From Cordia subcordata (lineage: Eukaryota > Streptophyta > Magnoliopsida > Boraginales > Cordiaceae): a DNA stretch of 64,000 nucleotides. The notes below the pieces were generated by a model. That model did not search any database. It saw nothing but the letters and a program-made list of their open reading frames with translations, and had not been told where the DNA came from. The first letter of the stretch is position 1. Each line of letters starts with the position of its first letter. The stretch lies in NCBI GenBank assembly GCA_028554755.1, contig JAPTOF010000014.1, positions 3,534,001 through 3,598,000 of the forward strand, in the 5' to 3' direction. Shown here piece by piece: positions 1 through 11,052 of this stretch. The translations under genes and the position numbers were made by a program.

Positions 1-709
1 TACAAATTCATATATTTTGAATATTAGAACATAAACAAATTTTTTTGATCGAAATGCAAATGTGTCACAATTATCTATTTTGCAAAGGCTTTTGAATTAA
101 AATAGTGTTCACTTTTCAAAACAACCGCTTTATTTAGGTGATGCTAATATGGGTGGTTTAGAAGACTCAAGTATGCATATAACAATCTCAATCGATAACA
201 TTTTCTAAAATATATTTAGCATATGATTTTCTATACATGTATGGCAATATGATATGTCTAAAACATGTAATACTCATTGTGTCCACTATTTTACTTATTT
301 AAATTCAATTAAATTGGACATAGGAAATATAAATCACAGTGTGAGGCACCGCCATACAGATATTGATAAAAACAATGCAGTTATTGATATTAACAATCAA
401 GGTACTCATTAAGTTTTGTTAAATTTTCATATAATTTTGTTATAAAGTTTTTTTTTATATTTTACAATATTTTAATCTAAATGTTATATTGTGCACATGT
501 TCTCATATATGCTAATGATCAAGATGGGAATGAATTCACCGCAACTATATTCACATATACTTAACTTCTGTAATTTTTTTATTTTACTAATTTTATGCTT
601 TTTCTTATATTATTATTTTTATTAAATCTTTTTTGTACTTAATGGTTCATTTGTGTAAAATAATGAAGTGTTTAAAACGATTATGTCATGAGACAACTAA
701 TATTTAAAT
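1..709. other. AT-rich stretch without a recognisable gene; probably 5' part of the decayed Helitron
   Basis: No reading frame longer than about 60 codons and no known motif is visible. It lies directly left of an LTR element that, by its target duplication, landed in this DNA, and the Helitron RepHel frame appears to the right of that insert. I infer that this is Helitron leader or 5' coding remnant. A Helitron 5' TC terminus was not identified. Confidence 0.35.
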
Positions 710-1210
710 TGTTGGGTTATGGCTCAAAGTCCAAGCCCATACAAATTAGGAAAGAGTTTTAATGAGAGTTAAAATTCTAGTTATGGTAAGAGTCTTAATT
801 ATGGTAGGATTGATAGATTAGGAAATCCTTTGTCTTGGAAGACAAGGAAATCTCCTCTATAAATAGGACTCTTGTATTAGTTGTATAATGTGTGCCTTAG
901 GGCCACACCCCATGGGGTGTGGGTGAGAGAGAGAGCCTGAGAGCATCGAGAGTGTCTTATATTCGTTCTAGTCCTGTTGAGGATAGAACCATTATAAGAA
1001 TTCTGTGGGGAGGATTTAGACTTTTCTGTCCGTGCAAAAAGTCATCACCTGAGTTGTTATCATTATTATTGAATAGTGGAATTTATCCCAAAGGGATCGT
1101 GGACGTAGGTAGAGGGCCGAATCACGTTTAATAATGCGTATTTTTTTCTTGTTACTCGTAATTTAATTCCGTTGCATGAGTGTGTGTTATGTGTCCTAAT
1201 TTTCCTAACA
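710..1210 (+). repeat. 5' LTR of the small LTR element
   Basis: Begins TGTTGGGTTATGG and ends CCTAACA. It contains a TATA box TATAAATA at 858-865. About 40 bp downstream is a perfect 20-bp palindrome CCACACCCCA/TGGGGTGTGG (903-922), followed by a GA-rich run, so the palindrome should lie near the start of the RNA. Confidence 0.9.
858..865 (+). promoter_or_regulatory. TATA box in 5' LTR
   Basis: TATAAATA within the LTR; the same box occurs in the other LTR at 2192-2199. It is the probable U3 promoter of the small LTR element. Confidence 0.65.
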
Positions 1211-1212
1211 AG

Positions 1213-1224
1213 TGGTATCAGAGC
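1213..1224 (+). promoter_or_regulatory. Primer binding site, initiator tRNA-Met type
   Basis: TGGTATCAGAGC begins two bases after the 5' LTR end. This is the usual plant copia primer site complementary to the 3' end of initiator tRNA-Met. Confidence 0.9.
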
Positions 1225-2030
1225 CTGGTTGGAGGGAGGACACTGGTTTGCACAAAAAACGAAAAAAGAAACGCCGAAGAGGAGTAAAAAAAAATTCACT
1301 GATTTGCTGATCACCAAAGTCCGATCGATGATTCGTTTGTTGTTGTGTTTTCATCTCGGAGAGGAGAGTAAGCTGCTAAAATTTCGAAACGATCCGACGG
1401 TCGGATTGTGAGATACAAGCAGGTCAAGTTTTGTAAGTTTGTGGTCAAACAGTCGAACAGAAGGTTTGACCAGCGTTGACCGAAGGGCTGCAGGGGTTTG
1501 ACCACTTTGACTAAGGATCTCCCTGCCGTTTTCCGATGTCCTGAGTTCATTTTTTATGTCCATTTTGCCAAATTTCTTGATGTATCATGGGTGAGCTTTG
1601 AAATTGGGTAAAATGATAAAGTGGTGATGGAATTGTGCGGAAGTCTTTGAAGCATTGTACGAGCATACACATTTAGCCGACTAGTGAACAAACTTTTAGA
1701 AGAGAGAAGTTTGGATGAGTAGACTAGTTGAAGAAGGTTCGATTCGAGAGAAGAGTCACGCGAAGAGAGTATACGTAGCTGAACGATCAGAGTCCTTGCC
1801 AGACGACTGATAAGGAATGCTGCTGTTAGAAAGAAGACCACGTCCGGGATGTCTAGATAACCTTGAGAGGTCGAGGTTAGAAGGCACAAAGAGGGATGTT
1901 GGGGATGACTCTGAAAACCTGCTAGGATGTGTTGGTTGCTGTTGCCGTGAAGAGTGTTGTCGAGCGAAGGCTCTAGCATAAAGATTGTGAAGAGGTTCCA
2001 GTTGCGGCAAAGAAACTTCGGACTTTTAGC

Positions 2031-2043
2031 GAAGGGAGGAATT
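2031..2043 (+). promoter_or_regulatory. Polypurine tract of the small LTR element
   Basis: Purine run gaagggagga plus att directly before the TG of the 3' LTR, the expected place for plus-strand priming. Confidence 0.75.
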
Positions 2044-2544
2044 TGTTAGGTTATGGCTCAAAGTCCAAGTCCATACAAATTAGGAAAGAGTTTTAATGAG
2101 AGTTAAAATTTTAGTTATGGTAAGAGTATTAATTATAGTAGGATTAATAGATTGGAAAATCCTTTGTATTGGAGGACAAGGAAATCTCCTCTATAAATAG
2201 GACTCTTGCAGTAGTTGTATAATGTGTGCCTTAGGGCCACACCCCATGGGGTGTGGGTGAGAGAGAGAGCCTGAGAGCATCGAGAGTGTCTTGTATTCAT
2301 TCTAGTCCTGTTGAGGATAGAACCATTGTAAGAACTCTGTGGGGAGGGTTTAGACTTTTCTGTCCGTGCAAAAAGTAATTACCTGAGTTGTTACCATTAT
2401 TATTGAATAGTGGAATTTATCCCAGAGGGATCGTGGACGTAGGCAGAGGGCCGAACCACGTTTAATAGTGCGTATTCTTTTCTCGTTGCTCGTGATTTAA
2501 TTCCGCTACGTGAGTGTGTGTTATGCGTCCTAATTTTCCTAACA
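2044..2544 (+). repeat. 3' LTR of the small LTR element
   Basis: The same 501-bp length as the 5' LTR with about 93-94% identity by eye. TATA box at 2192-2199 and the same 20-bp palindrome, intact, at 2237-2256. Ends CCTAACA at 2544. Confidence 0.9.
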
Positions 2545-2818
2545 TAAACAAATTGAATAATTACTAAGATTAATATATTACAATATGTTTCTATTTATTT
2601 GTTTGTTATATTGTGAAATAATAAATAAATTATAATATTTTAATCTATTTTTTATATCGTATAGAGATTGAAATGGATGCAGATGATTGTATTAAGCACG
2701 ACTTCCTAATCGTCGAACATGAGTTACACATATTTAAATGTTTTAAATTTTGTATTACGTTGCCCACTACAATTACTTATAAAAATGTTTAGTATTAAAA
2801 TATATCCTTTACTCTTCT

Positions 2819-4037
2819 AGATTATGTTGACCTTGGTGATCCTGTGCATCATTATAAGTGTTGTGGTGCTAACATGTGGTACACTGAAAGAGTTCAAAAG
2901 GACAGGGACCTTGTGAGTCTCTGATTTTACTTTATATTGATTGAATAGAAAAAGTTCAATTACCACTTTTGGAGGATCCTACCAAATTTCTTAAGTCATT
3001 TTTGTTTACCAAAAGACAATGAATTAAGTAAATAGTTTGTGGATAACATACGTACTTATAATACGATGTTTTCATTTATATCAATAGAAGGTAGAACTGA
3101 TGCACTAGAAAATGACAAACAAGGACCATGTGTTTTTAAATTACATGGTTATAATTATCATCCAATCGGAAGTTTACTTCCCGCAGAAGGATCAACACCA
3201 AAATTTGCTTAGTTGTATATTTGTGATACTAAGAGTGAAGTTTGAAATATATTGAATGGTTTCAAGAATATGTTATATTGTTAACACCAATTTTTTAGTA
3301 ACTTTTTCATATTATATCACAACATAATAACTTTATTTGCTTATTAATATGTCACATTTTTTTAAATGTGCCTACGTAGTTATAGGGACGATGCAGGATC
3401 ATTTGACAAAATCATTGTAGAAAAATTCGGGATGGTGCTTGGTGAATATAATCCAATTGCAAAATATTTTCATATGGCATGTGATAGATTTGATTTGAAT
3501 CCAAATTCAATGGTAAATATTAAATTTATTGGTAAATAGAATAATTATGGGAGAACTTACAATCTTCCAATGGATTCTAAAATTGTAGCTCTTATTGTGG
3601 GAGATATTTGTGACTTAGATTGTTATAGAGATATTGTTGTTGAGACGAAAAGTAGAGAACTAAAGCACATCAATTAGTTGCACTCTTTGTGTTTGACCAT
3701 GCAATATCCTATTTTGTTTCCATATGGGAAGGATGATTATACAACATATATACTACATAGGGATTGCCAGTTAGATTTGGAAAAGAGGGTAAGACTCATT
3801 ATGAGAGAATTTTTTGCATTTAGGATTCAATGCGTGTTAATGAGGTGCCAATGATATTAATGGCATGAAGGTTATTTCATCAATTCGTTGTTGATACTTA
3901 CACAATGATTGAAACTGAATGCTTGTCATTCATTCGGAGAAATCAGAATCTATTAGGGCTGAAAGTCTTAAGGGGTTGACTGATGCTATGACTAATGGGA
4001 AGACATCAACTGCTTCTATAAGCAAGTGGGTAGTATT
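2819..4037 (+). pseudogene. Helitron RepHel, N-terminal part (fragment A)
   Basis: Translating across several frames gives the characteristic plant Helitron N-terminus. Pieces include DYVDLGDPVHHYKCCGANMW (2820-2880), a cysteine pair region followed by a possible splice donor. Next come a block reading HGYNYHPIGSLLPAEGSTPK (about 3140-3205) and a block with GRTYNLPMDSKIVALIVGD (about 3548-3605). Then follow QYPILFPYGKDDY and REFFAFRIQ (about 3690-3830). Stops and frameshifts are frequent, and introns probably lie near 2912-2960 and 3245-3375. The frame reaches SISKWVV at 4037 and is cut there by the solo LTR; it resumes at 5797. Not functional. Confidence 0.85.
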
Positions 4038-5796
4038 TGTCTGGGATTGTATGCCCTCAACACCACTTGGACACAGATATTGAACTAGACATTTGATCAT
4101 TGTTTATGTTTAAGAGCATTTTTTACATACATTATCTCTAGCGTATACGTGTGATACATTGTATAAAGGTCTAATCATATAATCCAATAACTTGGGGGCG
4201 TAATGAGGTTAGATGCATAGTAGGTCTAAGTCTAGTTTTGGATATATTATAAAAGTGTCCATAGACAGATGGTAGTGTTAGATGCTTTACCTAGATAAGA
4301 CTATAATGGGCAAGTCTCCTAATAGGGGTGATCTATATAGGTCATTGGAGGCCCTTTCAGGACTTTCCTCCCAGTGTATGTGTCACGCATTAGACAGGAC
4401 CACTATGAGTATATCTTCTAGAACTGTGCCATCATATACAGACGACAAGATACTCCTTTCTGAGTGACCAAGACTCTTAATCTTGAGCGTATGTAGATGA
4501 ACTAATTCAGTTAAGGTGCAACACTTTGATGTACCATAAGGAGAGGTCTTGTGAGATAAGATTGTCTGCCTCGTTCGTTGGATGTTGTATTATAATCAAT
4601 TGGGACATGTATATGCAACAGCAAAGTCTATGTGCCCTTTTGGATTTGTCCTGTTGGTCATCATAAATTTAGATCAAGTATACTTTCCTTCAGGAGTATA
4701 TCAGTAATTTGGCTTGTAGGTCGCTCTCTCGATCAAGAGATCCATGACCAGTTGATGATCACTTCTTGGATTAGAAATTCTAAGGTTCCAGATGTAGTCT
4801 TAGAGGTGATGGTGCTTGAAAGGACCGGCCATGACTATGAGCATACATAGATAGGTATTTTTGGGCATTTCACTCAGTTGGTCAAAGGTAGCAGTTACTT
4901 GATGTGACATGTTTCTACATAGCCAATAATTTTCCTTAGAGTATAGCTTTGGTTTTTTGGTGGAAATAGATTGAAGTCAAAATAGCCTTGATGTCGCCAA
5001 AGTGATGGTAAGGACATTTTAGTCATTTTGGGAGCCAAGGGTAATTATGTCTTTTGGTCCCTTCACTAATCATATTTCCAATTTGATGTAATTAATTGAG
5101 ATTATCTAATTATGTTGATACTTTATTAAGATATAAATTTAATAGAAAGGGAAAAAGATTTTATCCAAGTTTTTTCTTATTAAATTTATAGGCATCTCAA
5201 TAGAACAAGTAGGGCCCACATAGAATTAGATATTATGGAGTAAGAGATAGAAAATAATATTTTGGACGATCTTATCCATAACGCATGTTCCATTTCTAGA
5301 AGGGATAAAAAAGGGGTATAGTTGTCAACAACTTTATTCCTAGAATGTTACCCAATTAGGGTTATCATATATTATAAATAGTGAAATTATGACAAGACCC
5401 ACTTGAGCCTATTTAGAAAAAAAGACGTGTAGGAATTTTTCATATAGCATACCTAGAATACACACTACTCTATAGATCTTCAATTATAGCTCTCCTAAGT
5501 GCTTACCCGCTACGTAACACTACACATCCAAGCTTTTGGAAGGTGATTATAGTGAAGAAGACCAATTGGGAGGCTATTTGGTGAAGATTTCACAAAGCAA
5601 AGAGGCCATCTACTTTGATCTTCAAACCTTTAAAGGTATATCACCCTATCTTCTTGTTTCTATGTTTATGTCATGCTGTGCTTATGTGTGCAAATATGTT
5701 TTGTTACTATTTTTGCCACCATATTAGATTTGCCTTTAATTTTTTTTAAAAGCATGATAATTTATAGCCTATGGTGTAGCAATCTTGGTTCTAACA
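4038..5796 (+). mobile_element. Solo LTR, about 1.76 kb
   Basis: Begins TGTCTGGGATTGTATGCCC and ends GGTTCTAACA, so it has TG...CA ends. The five bases before it (gtatt) and after it (atatt) match at 4 of 5 positions. Removing the element plus one duplication copy joins the Helitron frame from VV to LPSSFT, the expected protein order, which independently supports both ends. There is no internal domain, primer site or second LTR, so this is a solo LTR left by LTR-LTR recombination, or an element without coding content. The orientation is assumed from an A/T-poor leader-like right part and is uncertain. The LTR length fits copia elements of the long-LTR type. Confidence 0.75.
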
Positions 5797-6728
5797 ATAT
5801 TACCTAGCTCATTTACTGATGAAGCCAGATATTTGATCTAGAATTACCAAGATGTAATGGTCATATGTAAGTTGGATGGGTATTTGGATTTATTTATTAC
5901 ATTCACTTACAATCCAAAATGGTTAGAAATCAAAAGAGTTGTTTCAGAATTTGGTTTACAACCAGTTGATCGACCAGACATTGTTTTACAGATTTTCAAG
6001 ATTAAGGTTGATCAACTACTCCATGAATTGACCCAAAATCATGTTCTTGGACAAGTTCGAGCGTGTAACTAATCTCCAATTTTATTTATTATATTTATAT
6101 TAAATTGTGCACATATTTATTTATACAAGTTGATTGCCATATAAAAACATCTACTATTTTATTTTGTTGCATTTGTGTATACTATTCAATTCCAGAAAAA
6201 AGGGTTGCCACATGCTCACATTTTAATTTTCATGTATTATAAAGCCAAGTATCTAACTCTTGAATCCATTAATAAGTTAATTTTTGCAGAAATCTTCAAC
6301 AAGGAGAAATATCCTGAATCGTGTGAAGTTGTTCCAAATTATATAGTTCATGGACCATATGGATTTCAAAATAAAGATGCTCCATGTATGGTTAATAATA
6401 CATGTTCAAAGCATTTTCTAAAGAGGTTTGTTGAGAGGACAACTTTTGATGAAGAAGGTTATCTTGTTTATAGGAGAATAGATACTGGCAGAATTGTCAG
6501 AAAAGGCAATATTGAGCTTGATAACAATTATGTTGTTCCATATAATCCAACATTGCTGCTAAAATATCAAGCCTATTTGAATGATAAATGGTACAATAAA
6601 TCGAGTTCGATCAAGTATTTGTTCAAGTGTATAAACAAGGGACATAATCAAATCACAGCTGATTTGTTTTGCAAGTCAACGGATGAGGATGATATAGAGG
6701 TTGATGAAATAAAGCAATATTATGATTG

Positions 6729-6774
<46 letters not shown>

Positions 6775-7434
6775 CGTATGTATGTATGTATGTAGGTATA
6801 TCACCCTAAGAAGCTGTCTGGCAAATTTTTGGCTTGAGATTTAGAAAAGAGATCCACCCATTGAAAGATTGTGCATTCATCTCCTAGATGAGCAATTGTT
6901 TTCTTCGAGGATAATGAGCCTATTGATGATGTGGTCAATAAATCATAGATGCAGCAAGCAAAATTTAATGCATAGATGGAGTATAATGAAAACTTTCTAG
7001 AAGCAAGATCATTGAGTTATATTGAGTTCTTGAATAATTTGTTTGGAATAGGAAATATCATGTATGGAAATTTATAGACCATAGTTTTACTGTTAGAAGA
7101 TTCATTTATCTTGCACCAAGTTTTGGTAAATTATATTCCATGAGAATTTTGTTGAATAAGACAAAATGATAAACAAGTTTTGCATATATTAGAATAGTTG
7201 ATGGTGTCATTTACCCGACGTATAAAGATGCATGTTTTTCACTTGGTTTTGTAGATGATGACAAATAATATATGGGAGCTATAAACGAAGCATTATTATG
7301 GGTTCAAGGTATGTATTATAAACCTTGTTTTGCTCATTATTGATTTCAAATTATTTATCAAGGCTAGAGACTGTTTGGGAAAGGACATGGAAATTTCTCA
7401 GTGAAGACATGTTATATAAACAAAGTATAATATG
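5797..7434 (+). pseudogene. Helitron RepHel, HUH replication-initiator part (fragment B)
   Basis: Open blocks at 5797-6072 and 6175-6730 carry the Helitron replication initiator. They include ILPSSFTDEARYLI, DLFITFTYNPKW, then the HUH motif in KKGLPHAHIL (about 6190-6220). A cysteine-rich CMVNNTCSKHFLKRF follows, then the tyrosine motif region KYLFKCINKG (about 6615-6645). In the family that last motif normally has a second Tyr (YLxKY), but here it is Cys, so one catalytic tyrosine looks lost. After a microsatellite the frame continues as ISP*EAVWQIFGLRF (about 6797-6840), and up to 7420 as LSEDMLYKQ. Several stops are present. The hAT insertion ends this fragment. Confidence 0.9.
6731..6799. 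repeat. TA/TATG microsatellite grown inside the Helitron frame
   Basis: About 16 TA units are followed by TATG/TACG units. The protein on the left ends YYDWRYI and the protein on the right restarts ISP*EAVW, matching the family order RYISPCEAxW. The repeat therefore expanded at the codons for Tyr-Ile rather than arriving as a separate insert. Confidence 0.85.
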
Positions 7435-7849
7435 TAGGGGTGGGAATCAAATTGGATCTATGGATATTCAAATAATTGGATACTGAATAGTCAGATACCG
7501 GATTGAAAAACTAGATATCCAATTGGATAGCTAAAAACTTCGCATTCGACCATATAACGTATTTTTGGATAGCAGATATTTCAAATACGAATTTTTAGAT
7601 TTTCAGATATTTAAAATAAATTTAAAAAAATCAAATCCTATACGATGACCGCTATTATTTCAAGACAAATGGCCATTATTTTCTGCACAAAGGAATAACC
7701 TTAAATATCTTTTAGAAATTGCCAATATGTTGGCAAGTAATTTTAAGAATAATATTAAAGAGATTGACATAACTAATATATTTAAGCATCCTGTAAAGAG
7801 AAACACTTAGTAGATACGTAAGCAATCAAGCATAACTAATATATATGTC

Positions 7850-8990
7850 TCCCACAAATTATAGTCCACGTAAATCTCCCACACATTAAATGAGAAGTCT
7901 AGATAGTCCACCATCCATATTCCACACACAAAGCAAATTTATTGTACGTAGCTGGAGAATTCTTAATATACCTAATTGCATCTCGAATGCAAACTATGGT
8001 ATCTCCTACATCATTCTATTTCAAACATCCTGCACCACAAGATTAATTATATGGGCAATGTAACTTATGTGTAGATATTTCCCCTCTAGCATAGTAATGC
8101 CCCATATTCTCATCCTACCCCTCAAGTAACCAATAGAAGTATCATTTGATAAAGCACTATCAACAGTAACAATACACTAATACACTTTTCAACAACTTTA
8201 CCAATATTTTCACCAGAATGAGTCAATATAGCGCAAAATTTTAAAATCCTCTTATGCAATATTCAATCATCATCAACAAAATAAGCAGTGACACACATAT
8301 AATTCAATTTTTGAAATGAAGTCCATGTGTCAGTGGTAATGCAAATTGTTTGAGTCTATTTTCTCAAGAAAGATCTTAACTTTGCCCTTTCACTTATGTA
8401 CAGTTTATAAACATCAGTTGTAATAGTTTTTAGCCTAAAGCTAGTCTTCTCAATACAGCTAAAAGTGTACTCATCAATAATCAACATCTTAGTCAAAACC
8501 TCTTGCACCCTTTTTTTTAATCAAATTGCCAATTTGAAAGTTGTGCTTCTTTACTACCTAGTTGAAAGGGTTGGTAAGAGAGACAATACTAATTAGTTAC
8601 TTTTTCATGTGGTTTCTTTTTGCAAGCCTTCTAATAATTTTTCAAAGATGTAGTATCATTTGCTGCTTTCGCTCTTAATTCTCTACTACAATAAACACAT
8701 CTAACCTTTTGGACTTGTTCTTTCTCACAAAAAAAAACTTATCAAAATGTTCCAATATATAGACCAAGAAACTTTTTCTTTTCTCTCCTTCCCTGCCTAT
8801 TTCCCCATATCTCTTTTCCTTGACACATTTAGAGACTCAGTGATTCTTTCGACATCACCAAATATGCCAACCCCTATATCATCATCCAAATCTATAGAAT
8901 CCTTAATTTCCTCAGTGGTTTCAGGAGATGAGCTTAAAAGGTAAGCGAGATTTTCTAGAGGATCTAGGTGGTCTAGATGATACCATTTCT
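7850..8990 (-). pseudogene. hAT transposase (BED zinc finger), degraded
   Basis: Read on the minus strand from about 8990 to 7850. An acidic N-terminus is followed by a BED zinc finger near 8735-8600: CVYC, then SLKNY*KAC, where a normal His is Tyr and a stop follows. The conserved catalytic region reads TTDTWTSFQKLNYMCVTAYF (about 8325-8260). Next come VDSALSNDTSIGYLRGRM and LEGKYLHISYIAHIINLVVQD (about 8165-8035), then RDAIRYIKNSP (about 7990-7945). These are hallmarks of plant BED/RICESLEEPER-type hAT transposases. No convincing C-terminal hAT dimerisation domain is seen, so the protein is truncated as well as broken by stops. Confidence 0.85.
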
Positions 8991-9288
8991 GAAGAAAAGA
9001 GAGTATGGAAGTATGAGTTTGCTAATAAGATTACTAAAGAGATCAAATTCAAAACATATAAAAATTAAAAAGTATGTTTATGTGTGTTTATCATGGATGC
9101 TAATTACTGTAAAATCATTTCAAGAATGTGAGTGGACCTACATGTCCTAATAAGTTCAGAAATTCACAAGTAGAACATAAAATTCCCAAATCAAAAAGTT
9201 GGAAATCATTGTAACATAAGAAGATGTAGAAGGCATATATGCTTATAGATACAAAAAAAGAAAATAGAGGCTGAAGACATTTTTCTAC

Positions 9289-9295
<7 letters not shown>

Positions 9296-9327
<32 letters not shown>

Positions 9328-9345
9328 TACACACACATATATATA
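9296..9345. repeat. TA/CA microsatellite
   Basis: Alternating TA then CA dinucleotides inside the hAT element, outside its transposase remnant. Confidence 0.8.
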
Positions 9346-9664
9346 CAGAGCAAATTATGGTTAGCTTTAACAAATTAAAAAAAAATCAGCTTTTAGTTAC
9401 CAGCTGCACAACAAGAAGAGAGAAAAAATAAAATAAAAGAACAAACTTACGTTGTGGCATCAACGACAAATGTCTAGGGGACAAAGACGGAGACGACACC
9501 ATGACCGAAGAAGAAGAGCTGGGAGAGGACAACACCACGACTGAAAGAGACTGACTTTGATGACGGTAGAGTTCTCGTGGTTACGTACGTGTCGCTAATT
9601 CGTTGCTGCTACTTGCATCGTGTGGTCGATGGTCAAAGCCGTGTGGTAGACTAGTGGTCGCTGT
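9346..9664. other. hAT internal non-coding sequence
   Basis: Mixed composition with scattered GACGAC-type motifs and no frame worth calling. It belongs to the host hAT element by position. Confidence 0.4.
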
Positions 9665-11052
9665 TAGGGGTGTTCACTCATTGGACATCTCCAATATTTT
9701 CTCCGGACTTTTGGAGTTTAGGAAATTGGATATGGAGAATGGTTAATTAGAGAAAAAAGATTGGATATGGGAAATTTTTTGAGAAAAAAAGTTGAAGATT
9801 GGATGAAATTCTAAACTTTGGAGATTATCCAATTTATCCAAAATTAAGTAGACCAACTTTTTAGAAAGCCAAATATACATATTATACACGCTTTATACAT
9901 TACAAACACTACATGCATTTCACACACTATACATATCACACACTACACGCACTACACATATTTAACACGCTACATACATACACACGCTATACACATTACA
10001 CACACTGTGTGGTGGCACCCCGGTCCCGGCCCACACCCTTGCCCTCGGGAACCTGATGCTGGGGCTCGAGGGCCAGTGTTAGGTCTCCAGCGGTGGGAGC
10101 CGAGGGTTAGGTGCCGGCTATAAGGGTTCGGGGCGCCAAGAGGCGAAGCATGGATACTAAGAGGTTGCCACGGACATGGGCATCGGGGTTGAGACGCGGG
10201 GCATCGCAGTAGCGGGGCACTGCGATAGTGGGGTTCCGGGCAGCTGTAGACACAAGCGTCGAGGTTAGGACGCGGGGGCCAAGGCCGCGTCCCTAGTACC
10301 GGGCTGGGTTTCAAGACGCTAGAGGCTAGGACCCAGGGGCGAAGGCTACATCCTGGGTACCAGGTCGAGTTTCGAAGTGCCGGGGGTCGAGGGCCAAAAG
10401 TAAGGTCCTAGGGAGTCGGCCGCCAGAGGGCGGGACTCAGGGGCCTGGGCCTCATCCTTAGCCCCGAGGGCCTGTGCAAGGCCCCTGGGGTCCTGAGGCG
10501 CCGGGGGCCCAGGTGGAGTCCCCAGGCTTGGAGCCGGGGGGCCCAAGGGCCAAGGGTTGCATCCTTGGTCCCGAGGGCTCGCTCACCATCCCAGGTGTCC
10601 TAGGTTGCTGGAAGCTGGCACGCAGGGCGGGGATCTGGGGGTTCGAGTTGGGTCTTAAGGCGCCAGGGGCCAGGAACAAGGTCTCGAGGCGCTGTTTCTA
10701 GGACCCGACGACTTGAGCCGAGTCCCGAGGCCTGGGGCGCCGGAGCTCAGATTTTTGGCGTGACAACTAAACTATGAAAAAATTTTTCCAAAGAAAATAA
10801 AAAAAAAAAATTTTTTGCGAGTGTGTGTTTAGTGTGTGGATTTTTAGTGTGTGTTTACCTTTGAAGTATTTTCTTAAATTGGAGATCTCAATCTCCATTT
10901 CCCAAAGAGTTTTGTCCAATTTCCCTATTATCCAAATTGTATTCCCCATTGGATAATTGTGCAAAAATTGGTAAAAATATTTTCTCCAAAATTATTTTGG
11001 GAAAACTATAATACTCTATTTTGGATTGGATAATCTCCAATGAACACCCCTA
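9665..11052. mobile_element. Non-autonomous hAT-like element nested in the hAT
   Basis: The ends are TAGGGGTGTTCACTCATTGGA and TCCAATGAACACCCCTA, near-perfect inverted repeats; further inward both arms carry atccaat/ggagat-type motifs. The flanks gtcgctgt and gtcaccat agree at 5 of 8 positions, and all three differences are transitions, consistent with an aged 8-bp duplication. There is no transposase. The middle 750 bp are extremely GC-rich while the arms are AT-rich. Mobilisation would depend on a hAT transposase in trans. Confidence 0.8.
10006..10757. repeat. GC-rich degenerate tandem repeat block
   Basis: A sharp change from AT-rich arms to roughly two-thirds G+C. Motifs such as gcgccgggggcc, ccgagggc, tcgaggc and ggtcctnggg recur at irregular intervals of around 40-60 bp, suggesting an old minisatellite. 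Frames read through it on both strands are Gly/Pro/Ala-rich and have no domain, so I do not call genes here. Confidence 0.6.

Larger units (their letters stand above)
710..2544 (+). mobile_element. Small non-autonomous LTR retrotransposon (TRIM/LARD-like)
   Basis: Two direct repeats of 501 bp (710-1210 and 2044-2544), each starting TG and ending CA, flank 833 bp that encode nothing recognisable. A primer binding site TGGTATCAGAGC follows the left LTR, and a purine tract GAAGGGAGGAATT precedes the right one. The flanks carry a near target duplication, taaat before and taaac after. By eye the LTRs differ at roughly 32 positions, mostly transitions, so this is not a recent insert. It has no gag or pol and would need proteins from another copia-type element. 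It sits inside the Helitron 5' region. Confidence 0.9.

Noticed and set aside
919..1411. Short frames in and after the 5' LTR of the small LTR element
   Set aside because: They cross LTR and primer site features and are not shared with any known gag or pol.
10346..10701. Long Pro/Gly/Ala-rich frames on both strands in the GC-rich block
   Set aside because: They follow from base composition (few stops in GC-rich DNA), overlap on both strands, and carry no domain, start context or splice structure.
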